Shown: positions 7,987 through 17,131, counted from the first letter of the stretch. The stretch: DNA of 64,000 nt from Akkermansiaceae bacterium (GCA_024233085.1 JACKQC010000016.1:62001-126000), one strand, 5' to 3'. Notes: generated by a model not told the origin, from the sequence alone. Made by a program: numbers and translations.

Positions 7987-8958
7987 ATGCGCCGTCGCCC
8001 CCCGCCATTCCGCGCCGCCGCCGTCGCGGTCCTGTCGCTCGCCCTGCCGGCCGCCGGCTGCCGGCGCGAGGCCGCCCACGTTTTCGACGAGTCGAAGCCG
8101 CTGGACGCGGAATTTTCCGGGGCGGCCGCCTTCGAACACACGCGCAAGATCGTGGAGATGGGGCCGCGTCCCGCCGGCTCGGAAAACCTCGAAAAATCCC
8201 GCCAACTCATCGAGGAAACGCTCACGGCGGCGGGCTGGACGACCGCCCGGCAGTCGCTGAAACAGAAGACACCCGAGGGCGAGATGGAATTCGTCAACCT
8301 GCGCGCCCGTTTTCCCGCCAATGGCGAGACGGGCGACGCGCTGTGGAAAAAGCCGGCGCGGGTCCTGCTCTGCTCGCACTACGAGACGAAGAAGTTCGCC
8401 GGCTTCGCCTTCGCGGGGGCCAACGACCCGGGCTCCAGTCTCGGGGTGCTGCTTCACTTTGCCGAGATCGCCGGGAAACGGCCGGATTTCGCCCGGCGCG
8501 TCGAGCTGGTTTTTTTCGACGGCGAGGAGTCGATCGGCCAGTACATCACGCTGAAGGACGGTCTCTACGGCAGCCATCACTACGCGGCCGAGCTGAAAAT
8601 CCAGTCCGGGGGCAGAGCGGACCGCCTGCCGCGCTGGGGTGTCCTGCTCGATCTGGTCGGCGACAAGGATCTGAATGTCCGCCTGCCGGCCGATTCGCCG
8701 GAGCCGCTCGCCGACCGGCTGCTGTCGGCGGCGCGCGACCTCGGTCACGAGAAGTATTTCGGGATCAGCCGAAGCTCGATCGTCGACGATCACGTGCCGC
8801 TGAACAAGATCGGCGTGCCGACTCTGGATGTGATCGATTTCGACTACAAATACTGGCACAGCTCCACCGACACCCTCGACAAGCTGAGCCCGGAGAGCCT
8901 GGAGATCGTCGGCCGCGTCACGATGCGCCTGATCGAGAAATACCTGCTCGCCGATTGA
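7987..8958 (+). CDS. M28-family peptidase / glutaminyl cyclase-like lipoprotein
   Basis: A protein of 323 residues starting 8 bp after parB, so probably co-transcribed with it. The N-terminus is a lipoprotein signal ending LPAAGC. The M28 zinc residues are all present: His in LLCSHYETK, Asp in GANDPGSS, Glu in FFDGEES, Asp in LLDLVGD and His in YWHSSTDT. The spacing and the phrases HTRKIVEMGPRPAGSE and DVIDFDYKYWHS resemble glutaminyl-peptide cyclotransferase-like M28 members more than classical aminopeptidases. It is predicted to act on peptides outside the cytoplasmic membrane. The link to parB looks positional only. Confidence 0.85.
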   Translation: MRRRPPPFRAAAVAVLSLALPAAGCRREAAHVFDESKPLDAEFSGAAAFEHTRKIVEMGPRPAGSENLEKSRQLIEETLTAAGWTTARQSLKQKTPEGEMEFVNLRARFPANGETGDALWKKPARVLLCSHYETKKFAGFAFAGANDPGSSLGVLLHFAEIAGKRPDFARRVELVFFDGEESIGQYITLKDGLYGSHHYAAELKIQSGGRADRLPRWGVLLDLVGDKDLNVRLPADSPEPLADRLLSAARDLGHEKYFGISRSSIVDDHVPLNKIGVPTLDVIDFDYKYWHSSTDTLDKLSPESLEIVGRVTMRLIEKYLLAD

Positions 8959-8974
8959 GCGGCGCGGGCCATTC

Positions 8975-9538
8975 TCAGTACCAGAGCCGCGCCTCGGTGA
9001 GCTGGGTCAGCGAGCGGGCGAGGTAGAGGGCCGCGTAGATTTTGAAATCGGTCAGCACTCCGTCGCGCTCCCTTTTTTCGCACCAGTTTTTCACGTCGGC
9101 GATGGGGATGAAATGGACCTTGATGTCCTCGCCGCGGACGCCGCCGCCGTCGCCGATTCTGGTCAGGCCCGTGGCGTGGAAAAAGGTGATCACCTCCGAG
9201 GTCAGGCCGGCCGACGAGGGACCCTCGGTCAGGCGCGTCCAGTTTTTCGCCTCGTAGCCGGTTTCCTCGAGCAGCTCGCGCTTCGCGGCGGTGACGAGGG
9301 GCTCGTCCTCCTGGGTCGGGAGGTCGCCGGCGAGCCCGGCGGGCAGCTCGATCACCTTGCGCCCGACGGGCGGGCGGAACTGCTCGGTCAGCACGACGAA
9401 ACGGTCGTCCGTCACCGCGAGCACGGCGACGACCCCTTTGGCGTTCGGCCGGACCACGAATTCCCACCCTTTCCGGCTGTGAAGGTGCAGGTGCTTCCCC
9501 TGATGAAGCGTGTCGCGATCGCCGGAGTCCTTTGACAT
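8975..9538 (-). CDS. NUDIX hydrolase, ADP-ribose pyrophosphatase-like
   Basis: A protein of 187 residues from the ATG at 9538 (MSKDSGDRDT). The frame stays open far upstream, but only as a shadow of the opposite gene. The NUDIX box is clear: LPAGLAGD followed by AAKRELLEETGY, giving the REUxEExGU metal-binding helix. The upstream strand with VVLTEQFRPPVGRKVIELPAG is characteristic of the ADP-ribose pyrophosphatase branch, which cleaves ADP-ribose to AMP and ribose-5-phosphate. It is probably cytosolic. It is convergent with the M28 gene (16-bp gap). Confidence 0.88.
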   Translation of the reverse strand: MSKDSGDRDTLHQGKHLHLHSRKGWEFVVRPNAKGVVAVLAVTDDRFVVLTEQFRPPVGRKVIELPAGLAGDLPTQEDEPLVTAAKRELLEETGYEAKNWTRLTEGPSSAGLTSEVITFFHATGLTRIGDGGGVRGEDIKVHFIPIADVKNWCEKRERDGVLTDFKIYAALYLARSLTQLTEARLWY

Positions 9539-9670
9539 GCGACACCTTTTCCCGCAATCGGAGAGGGAGCAAGGGATCTTGAGCCCGATCGCCGGGGCGC
9601 CGCCGCGCGCGGGAAACGGCGCATTCGATCCATTGACCCGCCTTTTTCGCCGGGCCAGATTGCCGGCCTC

Positions 9671-12600
9671 ATGTTCCCGGTACGTGTCTCCATCCTCGCC
9701 CCCGGCGCCGCGGGTCTCGCGGCCGTATTTGTCCTCGTCGCCCTGTCGCTCGCCCAGGAAACGGCGCCCGATCCCGCCGCCGCCGAAGCCGCCCTGCTGA
9801 AAGGCGCGCGCCAACTGACCTTCGAGGGCAAGCGGTCCGGCGAAGGCTATTTTTCCGCCGACGGCACGAAGCTGATTTTCCAGAGCGAACGGGAACCGGA
9901 CAATCCTTTTTATCAGATCTACCTGCTCGACCTCGAAACCGGCGACACGAAGCGGCTCTCGCCCGGATTCGGCAAGACGACCTGCGCCTGGGTGCGTCCG
10001 GACGGGAAAAAAGCGCTCTACGCCTCGACCCAGGACGATCCCGAGGCTCGGCAAAAGCAAAAGGACGAGATCGACTTTCGAAATTCCGGGAAGGAGCGGC
10101 GCTACACCTGGGACTATGACCGGGAATTCGAGATCATGGAGGTCGATCTCGAGTCCGGCGCCTACACCAATCTCACCCACGCTCCCGGCTACGACGCCGA
10201 GGGCGCCTATTCGCCGGACGGGAAGTCGATCGTCTTCGCCTCGAACCGCCACGCTTACACCGACAAGCTCAGCGAGGAGGACGCGAAATTCTTCAAGCTC
10301 GACCAGAAGTTCATGATGGACATCTACCTCATGAACGCCGACGGCTCGGACGTCCGCCGGCTCACGAACGTCGATGGCTACGACGGCGGCCCGTTTTTCA
10401 GCGCCGACGGCAAGAAGATCTGCTGGCGCCGCTTCGATCGCGAGGGGCTGACGGCCGAGGTGTACACCATGAACGCCGACGGCTCCGACCAGCGGCAAAT
10501 CACCCGGCTCGGCGCGATGTCGTGGGCGCCGTTTTTTCATCCGAGCGGCGATTACCTGATCTTCGCGACCAACAAGCACGGCTTCGACAACTTCGAGCTT
10601 TACCTGGTTGACGCCGCCGGCGAGCGCGAGCCGGTCCGCGTGACCCACACCCCGGGCTTCGACGGTCTGCCCTGTTTTTCGCCCGACGGCAAGAAGCTGG
10701 CCTGGACCAGCAACCGCACCGCCGCGAAGCGATCGCAGATTTTCCTGGCGGACTGGGACGACGCCGGGGCGCGCGAGCTTCTCGAACTCGGCGCCAAGGC
10801 CGGGGCCGCGCCCGCGGCGACGAAATACGAGCGCCCCGACCTGACGGCGACCGAAGCCGGCATCACGGTCGAGGATTTGAAGAAACACATCGGCTATCTC
10901 GCCTCCGGCGCGCTGAAAGGACGACTCACCGGCACTCCGGGCGAGATCGAGGCCACCGCCTACGCCGCCTCCGTCTTCGAAAAGGCCGGGCTCCGGCCGG
11001 CGGGCGACGACGGCGGATGGTTTCAGCCTTTCACCTTCACCGCCGGCGTCGCGGTCGGCGCGGACAACCGGCTCGACCTGACCCTCGGCGGCGAAAAAGT
11101 CGGCGATCTGGTTCCGGACAAGAACTGGCGCCCCATCTCATTTTCGAAGACGGGCGCCTTCGACGCGGGCGGCATTGTCTTCGCCGGGTACGGCATGGAA
11201 ATTCCCAAGGCGAACGGCGACGGCGAGGAATACTCCAGCTATTTCCACCTGGACGCGAAAGGCAAGTGGGTCATGGTCCTGCGTTATTTTCCCGAGGACG
11301 CGCCGAAAAAGCTGCGCGAGGAATTTCAGCGTTTCTCCCGCCCGCGGCACAAGGCGATGATCGCGCGCCGGAAATTCGCCGCCGGCATCATCTTCGTCAG
11401 CGGTCCCAACTCGAAGGTCAACGAGGAACTGGTCCCGATGGAATACGACGCCTCGCTCGCCGACTCCGGCATTCCGGCCATCTCGATCGACACCGCGCTG
11501 GCGGAGCGCCTTCTCCAGTCCGCCGGCAAGGATCTCAAGGCGCTCCAGACCGAACTCGACACCGGGGAAATGGTCGCCGGTTTTCCGATTCCCGACGCGA
11601 AGCTCGCCGCGTCGATCGATGTGGACCAGGAGGAACGCACCGGCCGCAATGTGCTCGCCCGTCTGCCCGCCGATTCGCCCGAGGCGAAGCACCGGCCCGC
11701 AGTCATGATCGGCGCGCACATCGATCATCTCGGCGACAAGGCCGGCCCCGGTTCGCTCGCCAAGGAACACGAGCGCAACGACGTGCATCACGGCGCGGAC
11801 GACAACGCCTCCGGCGTCGCCGGTCTGCTGGAAATGGCGCAGTATCTGGCCGCGCAAAAGGCCGCCGGCAAACTCGACCTGAAACGCGACATCGTTTTCG
11901 CCGCCTGGTCGGGCGAGGAACTCGGGTTGATCGGGTCGTCCTGGTTCGTGAAACAGGCGGGGCACGAGGCCGAGACGCCGCCGGCCCCCGACGGGAAGGA
12001 GCACGCCGCGCCCGCCAATCCCCACGCCCGTGTCGAGGAGGACAAGGGACTCTCGGAGCATTTTGCGGCTTATCTCAATATGGACATGATCGGCCGCCTC
12101 GACAAATCCCTGCTCCTTCAGGGCATCGGCTCGAGCGATTACTGGGCGGGCGCCATCGAGCGGCGAAACGCGCCCATCGGCCTGTCCATCACGACGCAGA
12201 AAGACGTCTACCTCCCGACCGACGCCACCACCTTTTACCTTCGCCAGGTGCCCATCCTCAGCGCCTTCACCGGCGCGCACGAGGATTACCACACTCCGCG
12301 CGACACCGCCGACAAGGTCAACTACGAGGGCGCCCGCGACATTACCCGCCTCATGAGCCTGATCGCCCGCGGCCTCGCGACCGAGGAGTCCGAACCCGCC
12401 TACCTGAAAGTCGAGCCGCCGAAGAACCAGGGCTCGCGCGGTTTCCGCGTCTATCTGGGCACCGTGCCCGACTACGCGCAGGTCGATGTGAAGGGCGTGA
12501 AACTCAGCGGTGTCGCCGGTGACGGCCCCGCCGCCAAGGCCGGCGTCAAGGGCGGCGACGTCATCGTCGGGCTGGCGGGCAGGGAAATTCTCAACCTCTA

Positions 12601-12712
12601 CGACTACACCGCCGTCCTCGGCGAGCTGAAGGTCGGCGAGGAAACCACCATCAAGGTCCGGCGCGGCGACGAGGAATTGACGCTGAAGCTCGTCCCCGGG
12701 TCGCGCGACTGA
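9671..12712 (+). CDS. Secreted TolB-like propeller / M28 peptidase / PDZ fusion
   Basis: A protein of 1013 residues with an N-terminal signal segment. Residues 45-370 are a PD40/TolB-like beta-propeller (SADGTKLIFQS, SPDGKSIVFASNRH, SPDGKKLAWTSNRT). Residues 395-900 form a peptidase with a PA-like insert and an M28 catalytic core: GAHIDHLG near 680, HGADDNASG near 708, SGEELGLIGS near 747, NMDMIGRL near 804 and EDYHTPRDT near 871. These supply the two-zinc site. The last 95 residues are a PDZ domain (GPAAKAGVKGGDVIVGLAGREI). The combination suggests an exported aminopeptidase with substrate-docking modules. It is convergent with the next gene, 6 bp apart. Confidence 0.9.
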   Translation: MFPVRVSILAPGAAGLAAVFVLVALSLAQETAPDPAAAEAALLKGARQLTFEGKRSGEGYFSADGTKLIFQSEREPDNPFYQIYLLDLETGDTKRLSPGFGKTTCAWVRPDGKKALYASTQDDPEARQKQKDEIDFRNSGKERRYTWDYDREFEIMEVDLESGAYTNLTHAPGYDAEGAYSPDGKSIVFASNRHAYTDKLSEEDAKFFKLDQKFMMDIYLMNADGSDVRRLTNVDGYDGGPFFSADGKKICWRRFDREGLTAEVYTMNADGSDQRQITRLGAMSWAPFFHPSGDYLIFATNKHGFDNFELYLVDAAGEREPVRVTHTPGFDGLPCFSPDGKKLAWTSNRTAAKRSQIFLADWDDAGARELLELGAKAGAAPAATKYERPDLTATEAGITVEDLKKHIGYLASGALKGRLTGTPGEIEATAYAASVFEKAGLRPAGDDGGWFQPFTFTAGVAVGADNRLDLTLGGEKVGDLVPDKNWRPISFSKTGAFDAGGIVFAGYGMEIPKANGDGEEYSSYFHLDAKGKWVMVLRYFPEDAPKKLREEFQRFSRPRHKAMIARRKFAAGIIFVSGPNSKVNEELVPMEYDASLADSGIPAISIDTALAERLLQSAGKDLKALQTELDTGEMVAGFPIPDAKLAASIDVDQEERTGRNVLARLPADSPEAKHRPAVMIGAHIDHLGDKAGPGSLAKEHERNDVHHGADDNASGVAGLLEMAQYLAAQKAAGKLDLKRDIVFAAWSGEELGLIGSSWFVKQAGHEAETPPAPDGKEHAAPANPHARVEEDKGLSEHFAAYLNMDMIGRLDKSLLLQGIGSSDYWAGAIERRNAPIGLSITTQKDVYLPTDATTFYLRQVPILSAFTGAHEDYHTPRDTADKVNYEGARDITRLMSLIARGLATEESEPAYLKVEPPKNQGSRGFRVYLGTVPDYAQVDVKGVKLSGVAGDGPAAKAGVKGGDVIVGLAGREILNLYDYTAVLGELKVGEETTIKVRRGDEELTLKLVPGSRD

Positions 12713-12718
12713 TCCGGC

Positions 12719-13783
12719 TCAGCCGGGCAGTTTCACGGTTTTCCCGGTTCGCGAAGCCTCGTAGAGCCCGAAAACCGTCCGCAACACCCGCAGCCCCTCC
12801 CGGCCGGTGACGGGCGGCTTTCCGGCGCCGGCCGCCGCGAGCACGCACTCGCGAACCGCCGGCGTGTATCCGCGCGGCTCCAGCGGACCGTCGTATTCGA
12901 CGATTCCCTTGGTCGCCGGCTCGGCGGTGCTGTACCAGCGCAGCGGTTTCGGATTGCGCTCCGTGCCGAGCCATTCGGCGTACTCCAGCCACCCCTTCGA
13001 ACCCCAGAACTTGAGGTGGGAATGGTAACCCCGGTCGAGGTAATACCCCGAGTTCATGGCGCCGAACATGCCGTTGTCGAACTTCATCGCCAGCGCCGCG
13101 GAATCCTCCGCCGCGATCGGCTGGCCGCCGACGTTTCCGGCGAAGCCGCACACCTCGCGGATGGAGCTTCCGCTCAGGTGCATCGCCAGATCGAGCCAGT
13201 GAATTCCCAGCCAGATGAGATGGCCTCCCCCCGCGCGCTTCGGGTCGGCAAACCAGCTCCGGTGGTAGGATTCCCGCGTCAGTCGCGTCTGGTCGGCGAT
13301 CAGGTGCAGCTCGACGCCGTAGAGATCGCCCAGTTTGCCCTCCGAAATCAGCCGTCCGGCCTCGCGCACCGCGGGCGTCACCCGGTTGGCCAGCGCGAGC
13401 ATCAGGTGTCGCCCCCCGGCTTCGGCCTTTTTCACCAGAGACTCGAAGTCCTCCGCCCGGACGCAGGACGGCTTTTCCGCGAAGACATGGCACCCCGCGT
13501 CCAGCGCCCGTGCGATCAAAGGCGGCGCCCGCACCGCCTCGACGCTCACCATGGCCATCTCGGGCCGCGCTCCGGCGAACATCTTGTCCGGATCGTCGAA
13601 GACGCCCGCCAGCTTCTCGCCCAGCGCTTTTTTCGCGCCCGGCGCGGCGTCACCGCTCGGATCGCAGAGCAGCACGTTTTCCACCTCGTCGATGGCGGCC
13701 AGGGCTTCGAAGTAGGCGCTCAGGTGCGCGCCCCCGGCGTCGGTGAGCACGGCCACGGAGATGGGATCGATGGATGCGGGCAT
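12719..13783 (-). CDS. Gfo/Idh/MocA family NAD(P)-dependent oxidoreductase
   Basis: A protein of 354 residues. Residues 8-125 form the Rossmann half, with the family EKPS motif near residue 100 (HVFAEKPSCVRAEDFESLV) whose lysine contacts cofactor and substrate. The remainder is the alpha/beta substrate domain (GGHLIWLGIHWLDLAMHLSG includes the usual conserved His/Asp helix). No Tat or Sec signal is present, so it is cytosolic, unlike many Planctomycetes paralogues. Members oxidise or reduce sugars, inositols and related polyols; the substrate cannot be told here. The upstream propeller gene on the same strand begins downstream of a 60-bp gap and may share its transcript. Confidence 0.9.
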   Translation of the reverse strand: MPASIDPISVAVLTDAGGAHLSAYFEALAAIDEVENVLLCDPSGDAAPGAKKALGEKLAGVFDDPDKMFAGARPEMAMVSVEAVRAPPLIARALDAGCHVFAEKPSCVRAEDFESLVKKAEAGGRHLMLALANRVTPAVREAGRLISEGKLGDLYGVELHLIADQTRLTRESYHRSWFADPKRAGGGHLIWLGIHWLDLAMHLSGSSIREVCGFAGNVGGQPIAAEDSAALAMKFDNGMFGAMNSGYYLDRGYHSHLKFWGSKGWLEYAEWLGTERNPKPLRWYSTAEPATKGIVEYDGPLEPRGYTPAVRECVLAAAGAGKPPVTGREGLRVLRTVFGLYEASRTGKTVKLPG

Positions 13784-13843
13784 AGCGGGGCATTCTGAAG
13801 GGACCGACCGCCGGAGGGCGAGATCGCGATCGCGCCAGACCCG

Positions 13844-15079
13844 TCAGTCCCCATTCGCGAAGCAGAACAGTTTTTCGCTTCGCTTGTCGCCGTCGAAAAA
13901 CGCGGCCCGCAGAAAAATCCGCCCATCGCAGATGACGGGCGTCGCGAAAATCTGGTCGCCCACCTTGTTTTCCGCGAGAACCTCGATTCCGTCCGCCTTG
14001 ACGCGAAACACATGAACCGTGCCCGCCTCGTCGGCCGCGTAGATCCGGTCGTCGAGCATCACGGGCGAGGCGCTGAAATTCCCGCCCAGCCGCGCCTTCC
14101 ACCGTTCCTCGCCCGTGGCCGAGTTCCAGCAGACGGCGATCCCGGCGTCCATCACCGCGTACAGCCGGCCGTCCCGGACCAGCATCGAGGGCACGTAGAC
14201 CCGGTCCTTGGTTTCCCAGGCGACCGTGCCGGAACCGTCGGCGACCATCGCGGCGACGTGGTTTTTCGGATACCCGCCGCTGGTGAAAATCCGCTCGCCG
14301 TCCGTCACCGCGGTGGTGACGCATTCGGTGGTGGCGCCGTCGACTTCCCACAAAGTTTCGCCGGTCAGCGGATCGAAGCTCGACACTTTCTCCGTGCCGG
14401 TGAGGAAGAGCTGGTCGCGCCCGCCGACCTTGAAGACCACGGGCGACGCGTAGTTCGGCATCTGTGCCCGCTCCCGTTTCCACACGACCTCGCCCGTCTT
14501 CCGGTTCAGCCCGCACACCGCGCCGCCGCTCTTGTTGTCCGCGGAGACCAGAACCAGGTCGCCGTGGATCGCCGGCGACGAACCATAGCCCTGATGGATG
14601 GTGTATCCGGTGATTCGCGTCCGCCACAGTTGCTTGCCGTCGAGATCGAGCGCCGTGGTGAAAACCGCGTCGCCGTTGATGAAATTGACGAAAACCCTCT
14701 CGCCGTCGCAGGCGGGAGTGCCCGAGGCCCACGAAGCCTTCTTGTTGGTTTTTTGAACGAAGCCGCCACGATGAATCTCGGTTTTCCATTTCAAACCGCC
14801 GGTGTCGCGGTCGAAACACATCACCGACTGGATTTGCGCCTCCTCCTCGGCGACGGCGAGAAACACCCGGTCGCCCGCCACCGCGGCCGACCCATGGCTC
14901 CGCCCCGGCAGATCGGCCGACCACCGGCAGTTTTCCGACGCCGAAAACGCGACCGGCGCCTCCTGGCCGGGCTCCGCGATGCCGTCGTGGTTGGGCCCGC
15001 GCCACCAAGGCCAGTCGCCGGCGAGGGCGGCGGTTCCCGGAAGAATCAGCAGGCAGAGGGCGAGGGAGACGAGTTTCAT
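13844..15079 (-). CDS. Secreted PQQ-like beta-propeller protein
   Basis: A protein of 411 residues with a signal peptide (MKLVSLALCLLILPGTAALA). The mature chain begins DWPWWRGPNHDGIAE, the usual opening of PVC-type single-domain PQQ-like proteins. Blades recur with FDRDTGGLKWKT, LNRKTGEVVWKR, FDPLTGETLWEV and NSATGEERWKAR. No dehydrogenase cofactor-binding residues can be assigned, so enzymatic activity is uncertain and a scaffold or BamB-like role is equally possible. It runs in the same direction as the Gfo/Idh gene downstream and diverges from the CPBP-like gene; the 41-bp element copy C lies in that divergent gap. Confidence 0.85.
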   Translation of the reverse strand: MKLVSLALCLLILPGTAALAGDWPWWRGPNHDGIAEPGQEAPVAFSASENCRWSADLPGRSHGSAAVAGDRVFLAVAEEEAQIQSVMCFDRDTGGLKWKTEIHRGGFVQKTNKKASWASGTPACDGERVFVNFINGDAVFTTALDLDGKQLWRTRITGYTIHQGYGSSPAIHGDLVLVSADNKSGGAVCGLNRKTGEVVWKRERAQMPNYASPVVFKVGGRDQLFLTGTEKVSSFDPLTGETLWEVDGATTECVTTAVTDGERIFTSGGYPKNHVAAMVADGSGTVAWETKDRVYVPSMLVRDGRLYAVMDAGIAVCWNSATGEERWKARLGGNFSASPVMLDDRIYAADEAGTVHVFRVKADGIEVLAENKVGDQIFATPVICDGRIFLRAAFFDGDKRSEKLFCFANGD

Positions 15080-15195
15080 CGGAGAAGGGGGGGGCGCGAG
15101 ATTCGAGCGCGCAGCCTATCCCAGATCCGCTCCTCCGGACGCCTTTTTCCGGGCCGTGGTCGCGCCACCGGGCCGGTAAACCCGGTTGACCCTCC

Positions 15196-15236
15196 GACCG
15201 AACAGGGTTGACTCCGCGACCATACCCTGTTGGGTC
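15196..15236. repeat. 41-bp bipartite palindromic element, copy C
   Basis: Left unit GACCGAACAGGGTTGACTC (15196-15214), spacer CGC, right unit GACCATACCCTGTTGGGTC (15218-15236). Flanks CCTCC (15191-15195) and GGAGG (15237-15241) extend the palindrome to 51 bp. The element ends 8 bp before the ATG at 15245, so it would lie in the 5' leader of that gene and its GGAGG flank could act as, or mask, the ribosome-binding site. Confidence 0.88.
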
Positions 15237-15244
15237 GGAGGCGC

Positions 15245-16087
15245 ATGACGGCCGTATTTCACGATCGCCGGCTCGAACTGCCGATCACGCCCCCGCGGGC
15301 GGCGATGCTCGCGCTGTTCGCGGTGGCGACGGTTTTTCTCGTGCCATTGCACTGGCATCTCGCCGGGGCGGCGGCGTGGGCGGGGTGCGCGGGGCTGGTG
15401 TGGCGCGATTCCGAGCCGCGGCTGCGCCGGCGCCTGCTGGTGCTGCTGGGATGTCTGGCCGTGCTGTCGGCGACGGACATCAATCCCTCGACCAGCGACC
15501 GGAATTTTTTCCAGGTCGGAGTGCCGTTTTTTCTCGTGATCCTGGTGCCGGCCCTGATTCTCGGGAAAACGGATCCGGGAACGATTCGCTATCGGTTTTG
15601 GCCGGAGCGGGCGCGCCGGCTCGATGTGTTTTACACCGTGCTGTCGGCGCCGCTCGCCTGGAGCCTGTTGAAACTCTACTGGTGGCTCGAGCCCGACCTT
15701 TACACCCATTGGACGATGCCGCCGGAACCGGAGGCGGGGCCAATCCGCCGGCTGTTTCTGGGGATCAATCTCGTGGGTATCTGGGACGAGTTGTTTTTTG
15801 TGAACACGGTGTTCGCGGTGTTGCGGAGCTTGTTCCGCTTCCGGGTGGCGAACGCGCTGCAGGCGGTCGTTTACACATCGGTGCTCTTTGACATGGCATT
15901 CACGGGCTGGGGCGTCGCGATTGTGGCCGTTTTCGCCTGGACCCAGGGCAGCATGTTCGAGCGGTCCGAGAGCCTGGTCTGGGTGCTGCTCGTGCACCTG
16001 GTCGTCGATTTCTTCCTCGTCGCGGGAATCGTCGGGTCTTATTACCCGGGGACGGGGCTGGATTTTTTGTGGCGGCACGGGATGTGA
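15245..16087 (+). CDS. CPBP-like (CAAX protease/bacteriocin-processing) membrane protein, divergent
   Basis: A protein of 280 residues from the ATG at 15245. An in-frame TTG at 15230 would start inside the palindromic element, so it was not used. About seven to eight hydrophobic segments are visible. The second half carries GIWDELFFVNTVFAVL, then FTGWGVAIVAVFAWTQG and LVHLVVDFFL, which line up with the EExxxR, FxxxH and HxxxN/D motifs of CPBP glutamic-type intramembrane proteases. The first glutamate of the pair is replaced (DE) and the Arg is shifted, so activity is doubtful. The GGAGG just before the start belongs to the flank of repeat copy C. Confidence 0.55.
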   Translation: MTAVFHDRRLELPITPPRAAMLALFAVATVFLVPLHWHLAGAAAWAGCAGLVWRDSEPRLRRRLLVLLGCLAVLSATDINPSTSDRNFFQVGVPFFLVILVPALILGKTDPGTIRYRFWPERARRLDVFYTVLSAPLAWSLLKLYWWLEPDLYTHWTMPPEPEAGPIRRLFLGINLVGIWDELFFVNTVFAVLRSLFRFRVANALQAVVYTSVLFDMAFTGWGVAIVAVFAWTQGSMFERSESLVWVLLVHLVVDFFLVAGIVGSYYPGTGLDFLWRHGM

Positions 16088-16131
16088 AAAACGAAGTGGA
16101 GCAATGGAGTGGACTCGGGTAGGATAGGCCG

Positions 16132-16395
16132 GTGAAGATTTTGAACGTGACGAAGGACTCGGGGGCGCTCGACCGGCTTCTGGACGAGATCGAACGCGAT
16201 CGAGAGGAGGTGGTCTTGATCCGAAACCATCGCGAGGTGGCGCGGCTGATTCCCGAGCCGGGTGAGGAGGACGCGCATTCGGTTTTTGCCGATCTGGAGG
16301 GCATTATCGGCGATGACACGGGTGAGGCCATCCTTCGCGGGATTGAGTCTCTGGATGCGGATCTTTCAGAGTTGAAGAACCCGTGGGATTCCTGA
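16132..16395 (+). CDS. Phd/YefM-type antitoxin
   Basis: A protein of 87 residues from a GTG start. The N-terminal region MKILNVTKDSGALDRLLDEIERDREEVVLIRNHREVARLIPE matches the Phd/YefM fold, which dimerises and binds operator DNA. The acidic C-terminal part would wrap around the toxin. The stop codon lies 13 bp inside the downstream PIN-domain gene, as expected for a coupled toxin-antitoxin operon. Autoregulation is expected from the family. A TAGGAT hexamer about 7 bp before the GTG hints at a very short leader. Confidence 0.82.
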   Translation: MKILNVTKDSGALDRLLDEIERDREEVVLIRNHREVARLIPEPGEEDAHSVFADLEGIIGDDTGEAILRGIESLDADLSELKNPWDS

Positions 16396-16796
16396 TCGAC
16401 ACCTGCATCTGGATCGACATCGAGAGAGGGCGGCTGGATCGCTCCGAAATTTATGCGATCACGCGGCAGGAGCCGGTTTTCCTTTCTCCGGTCAATATTG
16501 CCGAAATCACCTATGGGATCGCATTGCTTTCCGATCCAACGCGAAAAGCGAAGGCGAAGGACGCGTTGCGTTGCATGAAGCGAAAGCCCACGATCCGGAT
16601 TACGAATGAAACGGCTGAAATCTTCGGTGCGATCGCCGCGGAATTGAACAGGCGAGGGCGTGCCCACGCCTGTCGCGTGCAGGATTTGTGGCTGGCTTCA
16701 CAGGCAATCCAGCGGGATTTTTCGTTGATCACGGCGAATGCGGGAGATTTTCAGGACCTTCCCGGTCTGAGGTGCGTGGTGCTGCCGGCTCCTTGA
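16383..16796 (+). CDS. vapC: VapC-like PIN-domain ribonuclease toxin
   Basis: A protein of 137 residues from GTG 16383, overlapping the antitoxin gene by 13 bp. The four acidic residues of the PIN active site are visible: Asp6 (LIDTCIWID), Glu41 (NIAEITYG), Asp101 (RVQDLWLA) and Asp122 (TANAGDF). They coordinate Mg/Mn for single-strand RNA cleavage; VapC toxins usually cut initiator tRNA or rRNA. The target here is unknown. Pairing with a Phd/YefM antitoxin is a common arrangement for this toxin subfamily. Confidence 0.88.
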   Translation: MGFLIDTCIWIDIERGRLDRSEIYAITRQEPVFLSPVNIAEITYGIALLSDPTRKAKAKDALRCMKRKPTIRITNETAEIFGAIAAELNRRGRAHACRVQDLWLASQAIQRDFSLITANAGDFQDLPGLRCVVLPAP

Positions 16797-17131
16797 CGGA
16801 AGACCGAAAAGAAAACCTCCCCGCCAGCGAACTGACGGGGAGGTATCGTCTCCAGCCTTGGTCAACCCCCGGGCGGGCCGAACTGGCCCGAACCGGTGGA
16901 AGAATTGTTTTCAAGAAGAAACCTAACTCAGAAATGTCGATGGCGAACCAAACCACCTTGCAAACAATTAACGTGAAGGAGAATGCCCCACGATGAGAAG
17001 GTCGGCTGCGCGGCGATTGTCCGGAAATGCGCGATATTTGCGCCGCGTTGTTTTTGGCGTCCGAACGGCCCGGATTCGGCGCGATCTGGCCGCTGGACGC
17101 GGGTGCGGTTTTCCGTTCAATATGCCGCGTG
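16797..17131. other. 335-bp gap between vapC and the ThuA gene
   Basis: Contains the hairpin at 16815-16844 and then an A-rich, lower-GC stretch (about 16900-16990) that would suit a promoter. No convincing -35/-10 pair was found. A 20-codon frame (16934-16996) and a longer one from 16993 look accidental. Otherwise nothing is seen. Confidence 0.5.
16815..16844 (+). terminator. Stem-loop after vapC
   Basis: A perfect 9-bp stem (ACCTCCCCG at 16815-16823, CGGGGAGGT at 16836-16844) with a 12-nt loop, 18 bp after the vapC stop. No U-run follows, so it may be a weak or factor-assisted terminator or an mRNA 3'-end stabiliser. Confidence 0.5.

Noticed and set aside
16934..16996. A 20-codon frame (MSMANQTTLQTINVKENAPR) before the ThuA gene
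   Set aside because: Too short, no convincing ribosome-binding site, and no sign of a leader-peptide mechanism.
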